A stretch of 64,000 bases of DNA from positions 1-64,000 of the forward strand of contig NZ_JAPPRQ010000011.1 in NCBI RefSeq assembly GCF_026719745.1. Direction: 5' to 3'. Within the stretch, counting starts at the first letter, position 1. The number at the start of each line of letters is the position of its first letter. The translations under genes and the position numbers were made by a program. Shown piece by piece: positions 36,877 to 46,072 of this stretch. This DNA is from Clostridium sp. ZS2-4. GTDB taxonomy: Bacteria > Bacillota > Clostridia > Clostridiales > Clostridiaceae. Under the pieces are notes generated by a model. It did not search any database. It saw only the letters and a list, made by a program, of their open reading frames with translations, and was not told the origin of the DNA.

Positions 36877-37782
36877 ATGAAGGTAAAGAAAGCAATTATA
36901 CCTGCTGCTGGGTTGGGAACAAGATTTTTACCAGCAACAAAGGCGCAGCCTAAGGAAATGCTTCCTATTGTTGATAAACCGACTATTCAATACATTATAG
37001 AAGAAGCAGTGGCTTCAGGAATTGAAGAAATACTTATTATAACTGGTAGAAATAAAAGAGCGATAGAAGATCATTTTGATAAATCTATTGAGCTTGAAAA
37101 TCAACTGGAAGCTAAAGGCAAGAAAGAATTGTTGAATATGGTTACGGATATTTCTAATTTAGTTGATATATATTATGTAAGACAAAAAGAACCAAAAGGG
37201 TTAGGGCATGCAATAAACTGTGCCAGAACCTTTGTGGGGGATGAACCTTTTGCTGTTATGTTAGGTGATGATGTTGTTGATAGTGACGTTCCATGCTTAA
37301 AGCAATTGATAGACTGTTTTAATGAGTATAAGACATCTATTTTAGGAGTACAGGAAGTACCAGCCAATGATGTAAGCAAATATGGAATTGTAAAGGGTAT
37401 GCACATAGAAGATAGAATTTATAAAGTTAAAGACCTTGTTGAAAAGCCTAAAGTAGAAGAAGCACCTTCAAATGTTGCCATTTTAGGAAGATATATTATA
37501 ACACCTCAAATTTTTAAGATATTAGATGAAACAAAGCCAGGAAAATCAGGGGAAATTCAACTTACAGATGCATTGAGGACATTAATTAAACAAGAAGCAA
37601 TGTATGCCTATGATTTTGAAGGAAGAAGATATGATGTGGGAGATAAGTTAGGATTTTTAAAAGCTACTGTTGAATTTGCTTTAAAAAGACAAGAACTAAA
37701 GGAAGAATTCATGAAATATTTGAGTACATTGAAGGATAACACGAAATTTCAGGAATTATACAAAGAAATAAATAATAATTAA
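36877..37782 (+). CDS. galU: UTP-glucose-1-phosphate uridylyltransferase
   Basis: GalU/GtaB makes UDP-glucose from UTP and glucose-1-phosphate. The 301-residue enzyme starts at the ATG at 36877 behind GAAGGGAG; an upstream in-frame ATG at 36850 adds nine residues without a binding site. The signature [45 protein letters not shown] and [13 protein letters not shown] are characteristic. The C-terminus has [13 protein letters not shown] and [11 protein letters not shown]. It stands just before the polysaccharide operon but is separated from it by a large hairpin and a probable promoter. Confidence 0.95.
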   Translation: MKVKKAIIPAAGLGTRFLPATKAQPKEMLPIVDKPTIQYIIEEAVASGIEEILIITGRNKRAIEDHFDKSIELENQLEAKGKKELLNMVTDISNLVDIYYVRQKEPKGLGHAINCARTFVGDEPFAVMLGDDVVDSDVPCLKQLIDCFNEYKTSILGVQEVPANDVSKYGIVKGMHIEDRIYKVKDLVEKPKVEEAPSNVAILGRYIITPQIFKILDETKPGKSGEIQLTDALRTLIKQEAMYAYDFEGRRYDVGDKLGFLKATVEFALKRQELKEEFMKYLSTLKDNTKFQELYKEINNN

Positions 37783-37800
37783 AAAGGTATTTGTGATATA

Positions 37801-37853
37801 ATAGACATATCTTGACATAAAATATATTTATATGTGAAGGATATGTCTATTTG
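37801..37853 (+). terminator. Large hairpin after galU
   Basis: ATAGACATATC pairs with GATATGTCTAT, and inner bases (GACATA/TATGTG) can extend the structure. T-rich sequence follows. Confidence 0.75.
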
Positions 37854-37893
37854 TTTGTAATTATAACACTTAAAAATATATTAGCAAAAAAGA

Positions 37894-37921
37894 TTGAATA
37901 ATTTTTAAAATGATGTAAAAT
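37894..37921 (+). promoter_or_regulatory. Possible promoter of the polysaccharide operon
   Basis: TTGAAT (37894-37899) and TAAAAT (37916-37921) are 16 bp apart. The match is moderate in AT-rich DNA. The position, 44 nt before the first gene of the cluster, supports it. Confidence 0.35.
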
Positions 37922-37964
37922 GGTTTAGGACGGATAAAATAAATAACATTAAGGATGTGAGGGC

Positions 37965-39803
37965 TTGAAGGGTAACAGAAGGTTTTGGATATTAGATATA
38001 ATTTTAGTTGCAATTTCCTTGTATCTTGCGCTAATATTAAGATTTGATTTTAAAATACCTACAGAATATATAACATTTTTCAATGTTTCAATTATTCCGG
38101 TAATACTGATAATAGTACTGTGCAATAAAATCTTTAATTTGTATGATTTTATTTGGAAATATGCATCTATTGATGAGTTGATTTCAATAATATATTCTGT
38201 TTCAATATCAAATATAATTTTTATTTTATATAGTTATTTTGTTAGTTATAAACTGTTTAGAAATATACATTATAGATTCCCATTCACTGTTCATATTATA
38301 TTTTGGCTTTTATGCGTAATTGCTCTAGGGGGCACTAGATTCGTATATAGGATAATAGCAGGGCGTGATGAAGGTACAGCATCAAGTGTTGAAAATAAAA
38401 AAGTTTTAATAGTTGGTGCTGGAGATGCAGGAGCAATGCTTATAAAGGAAGTAAAAAAGCACAAAGCTCTCAATTATGACATTGTAGGACTTATAGATGA
38501 CGATGTATCTAAAATAGGTCAGGTTATTAATGGGATAAAAGTATTAGGAAACAGAAAAGAGATAATTAAAACATGTGAAAAAAAAGAAATAGAAGACATA
38601 TTTATTGCAGTACCTTCTATTCCATTTCAAGAAAGAAAGGAACTATATAATATTTGCAAAAAGACAAATTGCAAGCTAAAAACTCTTCCAGGAATATATG
38701 AGATAATAAGTGGAGATGTTAATATAAGTCAGTTAAGAGATGTAGAGATTAATGACTTGCTTGGAAGGAATCCAATAAAGCTAAATAATAATAATATAAA
38801 TCAATATATAAAAGACAAAGTTGTTCTTGTAACTGGTGGTGGTGGTTCCATAGGGTCTGAACTTTGCAGACAGATTGTTAGATTTTCTCCTGAAAAACTA
38901 ATAATATTGGATATTTACGAAAACAACGCATATGATCTTCAAATGGAACTAAAACAAAAGTATCCGGAATTAGATTTGGAAGTAGTTATTGCTTCTATTA
39001 GGGACTTTGAAAGATTGAAAGAAATCTTTCAAAAATATAGACCTTATGTTGTATTTCATGCTGCAGCACATAAGCATGTACCACTTATGGAGAGTAATCC
39101 AGCAGAAGCAATCAAAAATAATATAATAGGTACTTATAATGTAGTAAAATGTAGTCATCTTTATAAGGTTAGAAGATTTGTACAAATAAGCACAGATAAG
39201 GCTGTAAATCCAACCAATATTATGGGTGCTACTAAAAGATTCTGTGAAAAGATAATTCAAGCTTTTGACAGGGAGAGTGAAACAGAATATGTAGCAGTAA
39301 GATTTGGAAATGTACTTGGAAGCAATGGGTCAGTAATACCTTTATTCAAAAAGCAAATTAAGCAAGGGGGACCTGTTACAGTAACTCATCCAGATATAAA
39401 TAGATTTTTTATGACTATACCGGAGGCTGCACAGCTTGTAATACAAGCAGGAGCTATGGCAAAAGGGGGAGAAATTTTTGTCCTGGATATGGGAGAACCA
39501 GTTAAAATAGTAGATTTAGCCAGAGACTTAATAAGGTTATCAGGATTAAAGCCTGATGAGGATATTAATATAGAATTTACTGGTTTAAGACCAGGCGAAA
39601 AATTATATGAAGAATTATTAATGGATGAAATAGCTTTGACTTCAACAGAACATGAAAAGATATTTGTAGAAAAGCCAATGGATTTTAATATTGAATATAT
39701 TGAAAAATCAATTGAAGAGTTTAGAAACGTAATCGATAAGGATAAAGAAGAAATATTTAAGCTAGTTGAAGGGAAAGTTCCAACTTATATAAGAAAAAAT
39801 TAA
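37965..39803 (+). CDS. Membrane-bound UDP-HexNAc 4,6-dehydratase (PglF/WbpM/CapD family)
   Basis: The start is the TTG at 37965 behind AAGGATGTGAGG. The 612-residue protein has four hydrophobic helices in its first 130 residues, then a Rossmann domain (VLIVGAGDAGAML), then the catalytic SDR domain with VTGGGGSIGSELCRQI. The segment STDKAVNPTNIMGATKR has Met instead of the catalytic Tyr, as PglF, WbpM and CapD have. Such enzymes convert UDP-GlcNAc to its 4-keto-6-deoxy form. In this cluster the product could be aminated by the DegT enzyme at 60774 to give UDP-bacillosamine-type sugars. It is the first gene of the long operon. Confidence 0.88.
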   Translation: MKGNRRFWILDIILVAISLYLALILRFDFKIPTEYITFFNVSIIPVILIIVLCNKIFNLYDFIWKYASIDELISIIYSVSISNIIFILYSYFVSYKLFRNIHYRFPFTVHIIFWLLCVIALGGTRFVYRIIAGRDEGTASSVENKKVLIVGAGDAGAMLIKEVKKHKALNYDIVGLIDDDVSKIGQVINGIKVLGNRKEIIKTCEKKEIEDIFIAVPSIPFQERKELYNICKKTNCKLKTLPGIYEIISGDVNISQLRDVEINDLLGRNPIKLNNNNINQYIKDKVVLVTGGGGSIGSELCRQIVRFSPEKLIILDIYENNAYDLQMELKQKYPELDLEVVIASIRDFERLKEIFQKYRPYVVFHAAAHKHVPLMESNPAEAIKNNIIGTYNVVKCSHLYKVRRFVQISTDKAVNPTNIMGATKRFCEKIIQAFDRESETEYVAVRFGNVLGSNGSVIPLFKKQIKQGGPVTVTHPDINRFFMTIPEAAQLVIQAGAMAKGGEIFVLDMGEPVKIVDLARDLIRLSGLKPDEDINIEFTGLRPGEKLYEELLMDEIALTSTEHEKIFVEKPMDFNIEYIEKSIEEFRNVIDKDKEEIFKLVEGKVPTYIRKN

Positions 39804-39832
39804 ATTGATAAAAAAGACAAGGAGAGATTTTT

Positions 39833-40948
39833 GTGAAGGTTAATTTATTAGATTTAAAAGCTCAATACCGTACAATAGAAGATGAAGTTAATAAAGTTAT
39901 AAAAGAAGTTTTGGAATCTACACATTTCATAATGGGACCAAATGTAAAAAAAATAGAAGAAGAAATTGCAGAGTATACTGGAGTAAAGTATGGGATAGGT
40001 GTTGCAAATGGAACTGATGCATTAATGCTTACTTTAAGAGCATTAGGAATAGGAGAAGGAGATGAAGTTATAACTACTCCATTTACTTTCTTTGCATCAG
40101 CAGAAACTACATCGGTTGTTGGAGCTACTCCTGTTTTTGCAGATATTGAAAAAGATACTTTATGTATAGATCCTGAAAGTATTGAAAAAAACATAAATAG
40201 CAAGACTAAGGCAATAATCCCAGTTCATATATTCGGTCAAATGTGTGATATGGACAGAATTATGGAAATTGCAAATAAACATAATTTAATAGTTATAGAA
40301 GATGCTTGTCAAGCTATTGGTGCTGAATATAAAGGAAAAAGAGCAGGAGCAATAGGGCATGTTGGGTGCTATTCATTCTTTCCAACTAAAAATTTAGGTG
40401 GATACGGGGATGGAGGAATGATAGTAACAGATGATAAAGAACTAGCAGATAAGATAAAACTTTTAAGAGTTCATGGAAGCAAAGTTAAATATCATCATGA
40501 AGCTATAGGGTATAACAGTAGACTTGATGAAATTCAGGCAGCTATACTTAGAGTTAAACTAAAATATATAGATAAGTGGAATAATTTAAGATATGAGCAT
40601 TCACACACTTATAATGAACTATTGAAGGATTTGGATGTTGTATTGCCAACAGAGAGAGAAGCATGCAAGCATGTTTATCATTTATATACTATTCAAAGTA
40701 CAAAAAGAGATGAAATTATTGAATATTTGAAAGAAAATGAAATTGCATCTGGAATTTATTATCCTATACCAGTTCATCTTCAAGAAGTATATAAGCATTT
40801 AGGATATAAACAAGGTGACATTCCAAATGCAGAGGATGCATGTGCTAAGACTTTTGCTCTTCCATTGTATCCAGAAATGACAAAAGAACAACAAGAATAT
40901 GTAGTAACAAAAATAAAAGATTTTTTCAAAATAAATAAATTAATATAA
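39833..40948 (+). CDS. wbpE: PLP-dependent 3-keto-sugar aminotransferase (WbpE-like)
   Basis: This 371-residue DegT/DnrJ/EryC1 enzyme starts at the GTG at 39833 behind AAGGAGAG. The internal aldimine lysine lies in FFPTKNLGGYGDGG, and GVANGTDALML, EDACQAIGAEYKGK and the 3-keto-sugar-type segment KYHHEAIGYNSRLDEIQA are present. In the WbpA/B/E/D route it transfers an amino group to the 3-keto-GlcNAcA made by the WbpB-type dehydrogenase, giving UDP-GlcNAc(3NH2)A. The partner genes follow directly in order, which supports the assignment. It could also aminate a related 3-keto sugar. Confidence 0.82.
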   Translation: MKVNLLDLKAQYRTIEDEVNKVIKEVLESTHFIMGPNVKKIEEEIAEYTGVKYGIGVANGTDALMLTLRALGIGEGDEVITTPFTFFASAETTSVVGATPVFADIEKDTLCIDPESIEKNINSKTKAIIPVHIFGQMCDMDRIMEIANKHNLIVIEDACQAIGAEYKGKRAGAIGHVGCYSFFPTKNLGGYGDGGMIVTDDKELADKIKLLRVHGSKVKYHHEAIGYNSRLDEIQAAILRVKLKYIDKWNNLRYEHSHTYNELLKDLDVVLPTEREACKHVYHLYTIQSTKRDEIIEYLKENEIASGIYYPIPVHLQEVYKHLGYKQGDIPNAEDACAKTFALPLYPEMTKEQQEYVVTKIKDFFKINKLI

Positions 40949-40983
40949 AACTATATTAAGTAGGAGTATTAGGAGGAAATATT

Positions 40984-42300
40984 ATGTCACAAATAAAAGA
41001 GGAACTTTTATTAAAATTTGAAAATAAAAGAGCAAAATTAGGTGTTGTTGGGTTAGGATATGTTGGACTGCCTCTAGCAGTAGAAAAAGCAAAAGCAGGA
41101 TATGAAGTTATAGGATTTGATGTTCAAGATGAAAAAGTAGAAATGGTTAATGAAGGACATAATTACATAGGAGATATAGTTGACAGCGACTTAGAAGAGT
41201 TGGTTAAAGCAGGAAAATTAAACGCAACTACTGATTTCTCTTTTGTAAAGGATGTAGATGCAGTTGCAATAGCTGTTCCAACTCCACTTGATAAATTTAA
41301 ACAGCCAGATGTATCTTATGTAATAGCTTCTACAAAAAGTATTGCAGAGTACTTGCATAAAGGAATGCTGGTAGTTCTTGAAAGTACAACATATCCAGGA
41401 ACTACTGAAGAAATAGTTAAACCTATTCTTGAAGAATCAGGCTTAAAATGTGGAAAAGATTTTTTCCTTGCTTTCTCACCTGAAAGAGTTGATCCAGGTA
41501 ATAAGCAGTTTAAAACAAAAAATACTCCAAAGGTAGTTGGAGGATGTACGCCAGAATGTACAGAAGTTGCAGCAGCATTATATAAAACTGTATTAGAAGG
41601 AGAAATTCATCCGGTTTCTTCACCAGCAGTTGCTGAAATGGAAAAAATACTTGAAAATACATTCAGACATATAAATATAGGTCTTGCAAATGAAATGGCT
41701 ATACTATGTAAAAAAATGGGTATAGATATATGGGAAGTAATAGATGCTGCAAAGACAAAACCATATGGATTTATGGCATTCTATCCAGGTCCAGGTCTTG
41801 GAGGACACTGTATACCATTAGATCCTTTTTATCTAACATACAAAGCTAGAGAATTTGATTATCATACAAGACTTATCGAAACAGCAGGAGAAATCAATGA
41901 TTTCATGCCAGAATTCGTAGTCGACAATGCAATGAAGCTTTTAAACGGACATAAAAAATCATTAAATGGATCTAAGGTTCTTTTAATGGGAGTAGCATAT
42001 AAAAAAGATATAGATGACATGAGAGAGTCACCAGCTTTAAAGGTAATTGAGCACTTAGAGCAAAATGGTGCAGAAGTAGTATATAATGATCCATATGTAC
42101 CTAAATTTAAGCATAATGGTAAAGAATATATATCAGTAGAATGGGAAACTGCAATAAAAGAAGCAGATATAGTTTTAATTACTACTGATCACACTGACTA
42201 TGATTATGAAGGAATAGTTGAAAGTGCTAAGCTGTTATATGATACTAGAAATGCCACAATAAATGTTAAGAACAACAGACAAAAAATAAACAAACTTTAA
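40984..42300 (+). CDS. wbpA: UDP-N-acetylglucosamine 6-dehydrogenase (WbpA-like)
   Basis: This 438-residue nucleotide-sugar dehydrogenase starts at the ATG at 40984 with AGGAGG upstream. It contains VVGLGYVGLPLAVEKAKAG, the ESTTYPGTTEE loop, FSPERVDPGN, the cysteine site GPGLGGHCIPLDP and MRESPALKVIEHL. It oxidises a UDP-HexNAc to the uronate; the presence of WbpB, D and E homologues points to UDP-GlcNAc as substrate. It is closely similar to the product at 8527-9843. The gene lies between wbpE and a Gfo/Idh oxidoreductase, with a weak hairpin after it. Confidence 0.87.
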   Translation: MSQIKEELLLKFENKRAKLGVVGLGYVGLPLAVEKAKAGYEVIGFDVQDEKVEMVNEGHNYIGDIVDSDLEELVKAGKLNATTDFSFVKDVDAVAIAVPTPLDKFKQPDVSYVIASTKSIAEYLHKGMLVVLESTTYPGTTEEIVKPILEESGLKCGKDFFLAFSPERVDPGNKQFKTKNTPKVVGGCTPECTEVAAALYKTVLEGEIHPVSSPAVAEMEKILENTFRHINIGLANEMAILCKKMGIDIWEVIDAAKTKPYGFMAFYPGPGLGGHCIPLDPFYLTYKAREFDYHTRLIETAGEINDFMPEFVVDNAMKLLNGHKKSLNGSKVLLMGVAYKKDIDDMRESPALKVIEHLEQNGAEVVYNDPYVPKFKHNGKEYISVEWETAIKEADIVLITTDHTDYDYEGIVESAKLLYDTRNATINVKNNRQKINKL

Positions 42301-42308
42301 AGTTAAAT

Positions 42309-42334
42309 AGGATAGACCTTAGGGTTTATCCTTT
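42309..42334 (+). terminator. Attenuator-like hairpin after the wbpA gene
   Basis: AGGATAGACC pairs imperfectly with GGGTTTATCCT. The T run is short (CCTTTATT), so readthrough into the next gene is expected. Confidence 0.5.
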
Positions 42335-42357
42335 ATTATGATTAAGGAGTGATTGAG

Positions 42358-43461
42358 ATGAAAAAATTAAAATTTGCTATAATAGGTTGCGGAAGAATTT
42401 CTTATAAGCATGTTGAAGGATTAATACATAATAGAGAAGAGGCAGTACTTTCAGCTACTTGCGATGTTGACATAAATAAGGCAATAGCTAAGAAAGAAGA
42501 ATATTTGTCAAAGATAAATGAAGACATTCAAGTAAATACATATACCGATTATAAAGAGATGCTTGAAAAAGAGGAAATAGATGTGGTTACTATAGCTACA
42601 GAAAGTGGATATCATCCAGAGATAGCTATATATTGTATGAAAAAAGGATTGCATGCAGTAGTTGAAAAGCCAATGGCTCTTTCAATGAAAGATGCTGATG
42701 AAATGATAAAAGTGGCTAAAGAGAATGGAGTTAAATTATCAATTTGCCATCAAAACAGATTCAACAAACCAATTCAACAGCTAAGAACAGCTATTGAAGA
42801 AGACAGATTTGGAAAACTTGTTAATGGAACAGCAAGAATTCTTTGGAATAGAAATATGGGATACTATGAGCAAGCACCGTGGAGAGGAACATGGAAGCTT
42901 GATGGTGGAACTCTTATGAATCAATGTATACACAATATTGATCTTCTTCAATGGATGATGGGAGGAGAAATTGATACAGTATATGCACAATGTGATAATT
43001 TTCTAAGAGATATAGAAGCTGAAGATTTTGGTGCTATACTTATACGTTTCAAGAATGGTTCAATAGGAATGGTAGAAGGAACTGCCTGCGTATTCCCTAA
43101 AAACTTAGAAGAAACTTTAAGTATCTTTGGTGAAAAGGGAACAGTATGCATAGGAGGACTTGCTGTTAATAGAATAGAAAATTGGAGATTTGAAGATAAT
43201 AGAGACAGCGAAGATGATATATTGAAGGCTCAAGAAGGAGATCCAGACAGCGTATACGGAAGTGGACATGTACCGCTATTTAAAAATGTAATAGATTCAA
43301 TTAATAATGATATAGAACCATTGATAAATGGTGAAGAGGGTAAAAAAGCAATGTCAATAATTCTTGCAGCATATAAATCAAGAATTACTGAAATGCCTGT
43401 AAAGTTCCCATTAGAAGATTTTTCTACTATAGATATGGAAAAAGCATTATCCGACAAATAG
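42358..43461 (+). CDS. wbpB: Gfo/Idh/MocA oxidoreductase (WbpB-like UDP-GlcNAcA 3-dehydrogenase)
   Basis: This 367-residue protein starts at the ATG at 42358 (AAGGAGTG, 8 nt spacing; the GTG at 42349 overlaps that site). The N-terminal NAD domain has FAIIGCGRISYKHVEG and AVVEKPMALS, and the C-terminal domain has WKLDGGTLMNQCIHNIDLLQ, a conserved catalytic block. WbpB/WlbA oxidises C3 of UDP-GlcNAcA, the step before WbpE. The family includes many sugar dehydrogenases, so the specific role rests on the neighbouring wbpA-, wbpD- and wbpE-like genes. Confidence 0.82.
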   Translation: MKKLKFAIIGCGRISYKHVEGLIHNREEAVLSATCDVDINKAIAKKEEYLSKINEDIQVNTYTDYKEMLEKEEIDVVTIATESGYHPEIAIYCMKKGLHAVVEKPMALSMKDADEMIKVAKENGVKLSICHQNRFNKPIQQLRTAIEEDRFGKLVNGTARILWNRNMGYYEQAPWRGTWKLDGGTLMNQCIHNIDLLQWMMGGEIDTVYAQCDNFLRDIEAEDFGAILIRFKNGSIGMVEGTACVFPKNLEETLSIFGEKGTVCIGGLAVNRIENWRFEDNRDSEDDILKAQEGDPDSVYGSGHVPLFKNVIDSINNDIEPLINGEEGKKAMSIILAAYKSRITEMPVKFPLEDFSTIDMEKALSDK

Positions 43462-43501
43462 AAGCTATCATTTTAATGGATATGAAAATGGAGGAAAAAA
43501 T

Positions 43502-44242
43502 ATGAACTATATTTCTGAAACTTCTAAGATAGGCAATAATGTAAAAATAGGACATTTTGCTGTTATTGAAGATAATGTTCAAATAGGAGATAACTGCATT
43601 ATTGGAAATAATGTAGTAATACATGAAGGCAGCAGGATAGGAAATAATATTAGAATAGATGATAATACTGTAATAGGGAAAACACCAATGAGATCCGTTA
43701 ACAGTATATTTAAAGATGATAAAAAATATACACCTTGTGAGATAGAAAATGAATGCTTAATTGGTGCAGGAGTAATAATTTACTGCGGATGTACTATAGG
43801 AGAAAAAACTCTTATTGCAGATGTAGCTACAATAAGAGAAGATGTTACTATAGGCACGAAAACAATAATTGGAAGAGGCGCTACAGTTGAAAATTTCTGT
43901 AAAGTAGGTTCTAATTGCAAAATACAAACCAATGTTTATATTACTGCTTATTCAGAAATTGAAGATTATGTATTCATCGCCCCATGTGCTGTTACATCAA
44001 ATGATAATTATGCGGCTCGCTCCAAGGAAAGATTTAATCACTTCAAAGGAGTAACTATAAAAAAGGGTGGAAGAATTGGTGCTGGTGCAGTAGTGCTTCC
44101 AGGAAAAGTTATACATGAAGATGGATTTGCGGCAGCAGGAAGTGTTGTAACAAGAAATATACAAAATGCAGAAATTGTTGTAGGAAATCCTGCTAAAAAG
44201 TTCAAAGATGTACCGGAAGATCAATTGTTAAAAAATCAATAG
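43502..44242 (+). CDS. wbpD: Hexapeptide N-acetyltransferase (WbpD-like)
   Basis: This 246-residue left-handed beta-helix protein starts at the ATG at 43502 behind GGAGG. Repeated hexapeptides run from YISETSKIGNNVKIGHFAVI to the C-terminus, where GGRIGAGAVVLPGKVI and AAGSVVTRNI occur, ending VVGNPAKKFKDVP. WbpD-type enzymes acetylate the 3-amino group of UDP-GlcNAc(3NH2)A to give UDP-GlcNAc3NAcA. It is somewhat longer than minimal WbpD proteins. Direct position behind the wbpB-like gene supports this job. The 2-epimerase completing the route is at 57358. Confidence 0.78.
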   Translation: MNYISETSKIGNNVKIGHFAVIEDNVQIGDNCIIGNNVVIHEGSRIGNNIRIDDNTVIGKTPMRSVNSIFKDDKKYTPCEIENECLIGAGVIIYCGCTIGEKTLIADVATIREDVTIGTKTIIGRGATVENFCKVGSNCKIQTNVYITAYSEIEDYVFIAPCAVTSNDNYAARSKERFNHFKGVTIKKGGRIGAGAVVLPGKVIHEDGFAAAGSVVTRNIQNAEIVVGNPAKKFKDVPEDQLLKNQ

Positions 44243-44270
44243 CCCAATTATAGAAGGGAAGACTATTATT

Positions 44271-44975
44271 ATGTATAAGGATAAAAAAATTCTAGCTGTA
44301 ATTCCAGCTAGAGGAGGGTCAAAAGGAATACCTTATAAGAATATAATGGATATCTGTGGTAAACCATTGATAGCATATTCTATAGAAGCGGCAAAAAAAT
44401 CAAAATATATTGATTATACATTAGTTTCAACAGATGACACTAAAATAAAAGAGGCTTCTTTAAAGTATGGAGCCAATGTTCCTTTTTTAAGACCAGAAGA
44501 AATTTCAAATGATGCTGCTAAGTCAATAGATGTAGTTTTACATGCAATAAATTTTTTGAAGGAAAAGGGAGAAGAGTTTGATTATGTGGTTTTACTTCAA
44601 CCAACTTCTCCTCTTAGAACACAAAGTCATATTGATGAGGCAATAGAAGTACTTATGAAGAGTAAAGAAAATTCTTTAATAAGTATATGTGAAGTAGATG
44701 AAAATCCTGTTATTATGAGAACAATTCAAGATAATAGATTAGAACCTGTAATGGAATTTAACGGAGATAATTTAAGAAGACAAGAATTACCTAAAGTATA
44801 TATTTTTAATGGAGCACTGTATATAAACAGAGTAAGTATGTTATTAGAAGAAAAAGCTTTTGTGAATAAACAAACCTTGCCTTATATAATGGAAGGAGAA
44901 AAATCTGTTGACATAGACAATATGCTTGATGCAAAACTTGTAGAACTTATTTTAAAGGAGAATGGCAATGATTAA
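44271..44975 (+). CDS. legF: CMP-nonulosonic acid cytidylyltransferase (NeuA/LegF type)
   Basis: The enzyme activates a nonulosonic acid, probably legionaminic acid, with CTP. The 234-residue protein starts at the ATG at 44271 behind GAAGGGAAG. It has the KKILAVIPARGGSKGIPYKN signature, YTLVSTDDTKIKEAS, VVLLQPTSPLR and the C-terminal AVDIDN-like segment SVDIDNMLDAKLVE. It overlaps the next gene by 8 nt, showing tight coupling. The genes that follow form the legionaminate pathway, which favours LegF over sialate-specific NeuA. The substrate call is inference from context. Confidence 0.88.
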   Translation: MYKDKKILAVIPARGGSKGIPYKNIMDICGKPLIAYSIEAAKKSKYIDYTLVSTDDTKIKEASLKYGANVPFLRPEEISNDAAKSIDVVLHAINFLKEKGEEFDYVVLLQPTSPLRTQSHIDEAIEVLMKSKENSLISICEVDENPVIMRTIQDNRLEPVMEFNGDNLRRQELPKVYIFNGALYINRVSMLLEEKAFVNKQTLPYIMEGEKSVDIDNMLDAKLVELILKENGND

Positions 44976-46017
44976 AATAGGAAATAGAATTGTTGACAGT
45001 AAATCATCTTGTTTTATAATAGCTGAAGCTGGAGTTAATCATAATGGAGATATAAATCTTGCAAAAAAACTTGTGGACATGGCTGTGTATGCAGGAGTAG
45101 ATGCTGTGAAATTTCAAACCTTTAAAAGTGAAAAGCTAGTAACAGGATATGCTCAAATGGCTAAATATCAAAAGGACAATATAGGTGCTGAAGATAGTCA
45201 ATTTAATATGTTGAAAAAATTAGAACTATCTTATGGTGAATTTAAAGAACTTAAGAAGTATTGTGAAGATAAAGGAATAATTTTCTTATCAACACCTTTT
45301 GATTTTGAGAGTGCAGATTTTTTAAACTCTATAGGGATTGAAGCTTTCAAGATAAGTTCGGGAGATTTGACCAATATTCCATTACTGGAGCACATAGCAG
45401 AATTTAACAAGCCAGTTATTTTATCTTCAGGTATGGCTGTGCTAGGTGAAATTGAGGAAGCAGTTATGGCTTTAAAAAATAAAGGGATAAATGATATTGC
45501 AGTACTTCACTGTACATCAAATTATCCAGCGGCATTGGAATCAGTAAATTTGAAAGCTATGAATACTATAAAGACTGCTTTCAATATAATAGGCGGGTAT
45601 TCAGACCATACGGAAGGAATTACAATACCTATTGCTGCAGCTGCTTTAGGAGCAAATATTATTGAAAAACATTTTACACTGGATAAAAGTATGGAAGGAC
45701 CTGATCATAAAGCTTCTTTAGAACCAGAGGAACTTAAAAAAATGATTGAGGGAATTAGAAATGTAGAAATTTCTTTAGGCAGCGGAATAAAGATGTTTAG
45801 TGAAAGTGAAATTAGTACAATGCAGGTTGCACGTAAAAGTATAGTAGTTTGCAGAGATATAAAAAAAGGTGAAACAATAGGGTTGGAGGATTTAGATTAT
45901 AAAAGACCAGGAAATGGACTAAGTCCTAAATACTATAAAGATTTAATTGGTAAAAAAGCTGCAAAAAATATTAATAAAGATGAGCAAATAACATTTACAT
46001 CAGTAACCAATGATTAG
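44968..46017 (+). CDS. legI: N-acetylneuraminate/legionaminate synthase (NeuB/LegI type)
   Basis: The enzyme condenses phosphoenolpyruvate with a 6-carbon amino sugar to a nonulosonic acid. I place the start at the ATG at 44968 (AAAGGAG upstream); another ATG at 44962 is too close. The 349-residue product has an N-terminal NeuB barrel with IIAEAGVNHNGDINLAKKL and DAVKFQTFKSEKL, then LHCTSNYPA and GYSDHTEG, and a C-terminal SAF domain (residues from about 285, ARKSIVVCRDIKKGE). The last codons and stop lie in a heptad repeat (see 46003-46037). Confidence 0.92.
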   Translation: MIKIGNRIVDSKSSCFIIAEAGVNHNGDINLAKKLVDMAVYAGVDAVKFQTFKSEKLVTGYAQMAKYQKDNIGAEDSQFNMLKKLELSYGEFKELKKYCEDKGIIFLSTPFDFESADFLNSIGIEAFKISSGDLTNIPLLEHIAEFNKPVILSSGMAVLGEIEEAVMALKNKGINDIAVLHCTSNYPAALESVNLKAMNTIKTAFNIIGGYSDHTEGITIPIAAAALGANIIEKHFTLDKSMEGPDHKASLEPEELKKMIEGIRNVEISLGSGIKMFSESEISTMQVARKSIVVCRDIKKGETIGLEDLDYKRPGNGLSPKYYKDLIGKKAAKNINKDEQITFTSVTND

Positions 46018-46037
46018 CAGCCAGTGACCAGGTAATG
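46003..46037 (+). repeat. Heptad repeat run at the 3' end of the NeuB-type gene
   Basis: TCAGTAA, CCAATGA, TTAGCAG, CCAGTGA and CCAGGTA are spaced 7 nt. The run covers the final codons and stop of the gene and continues into the intergenic space. It belongs to the same CCAGT family as elements A-C. Confidence 0.65.
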
Positions 46038-46072
46038 GCGAATAATTTATGAAATAGAGAGGTTTAGAAGTT

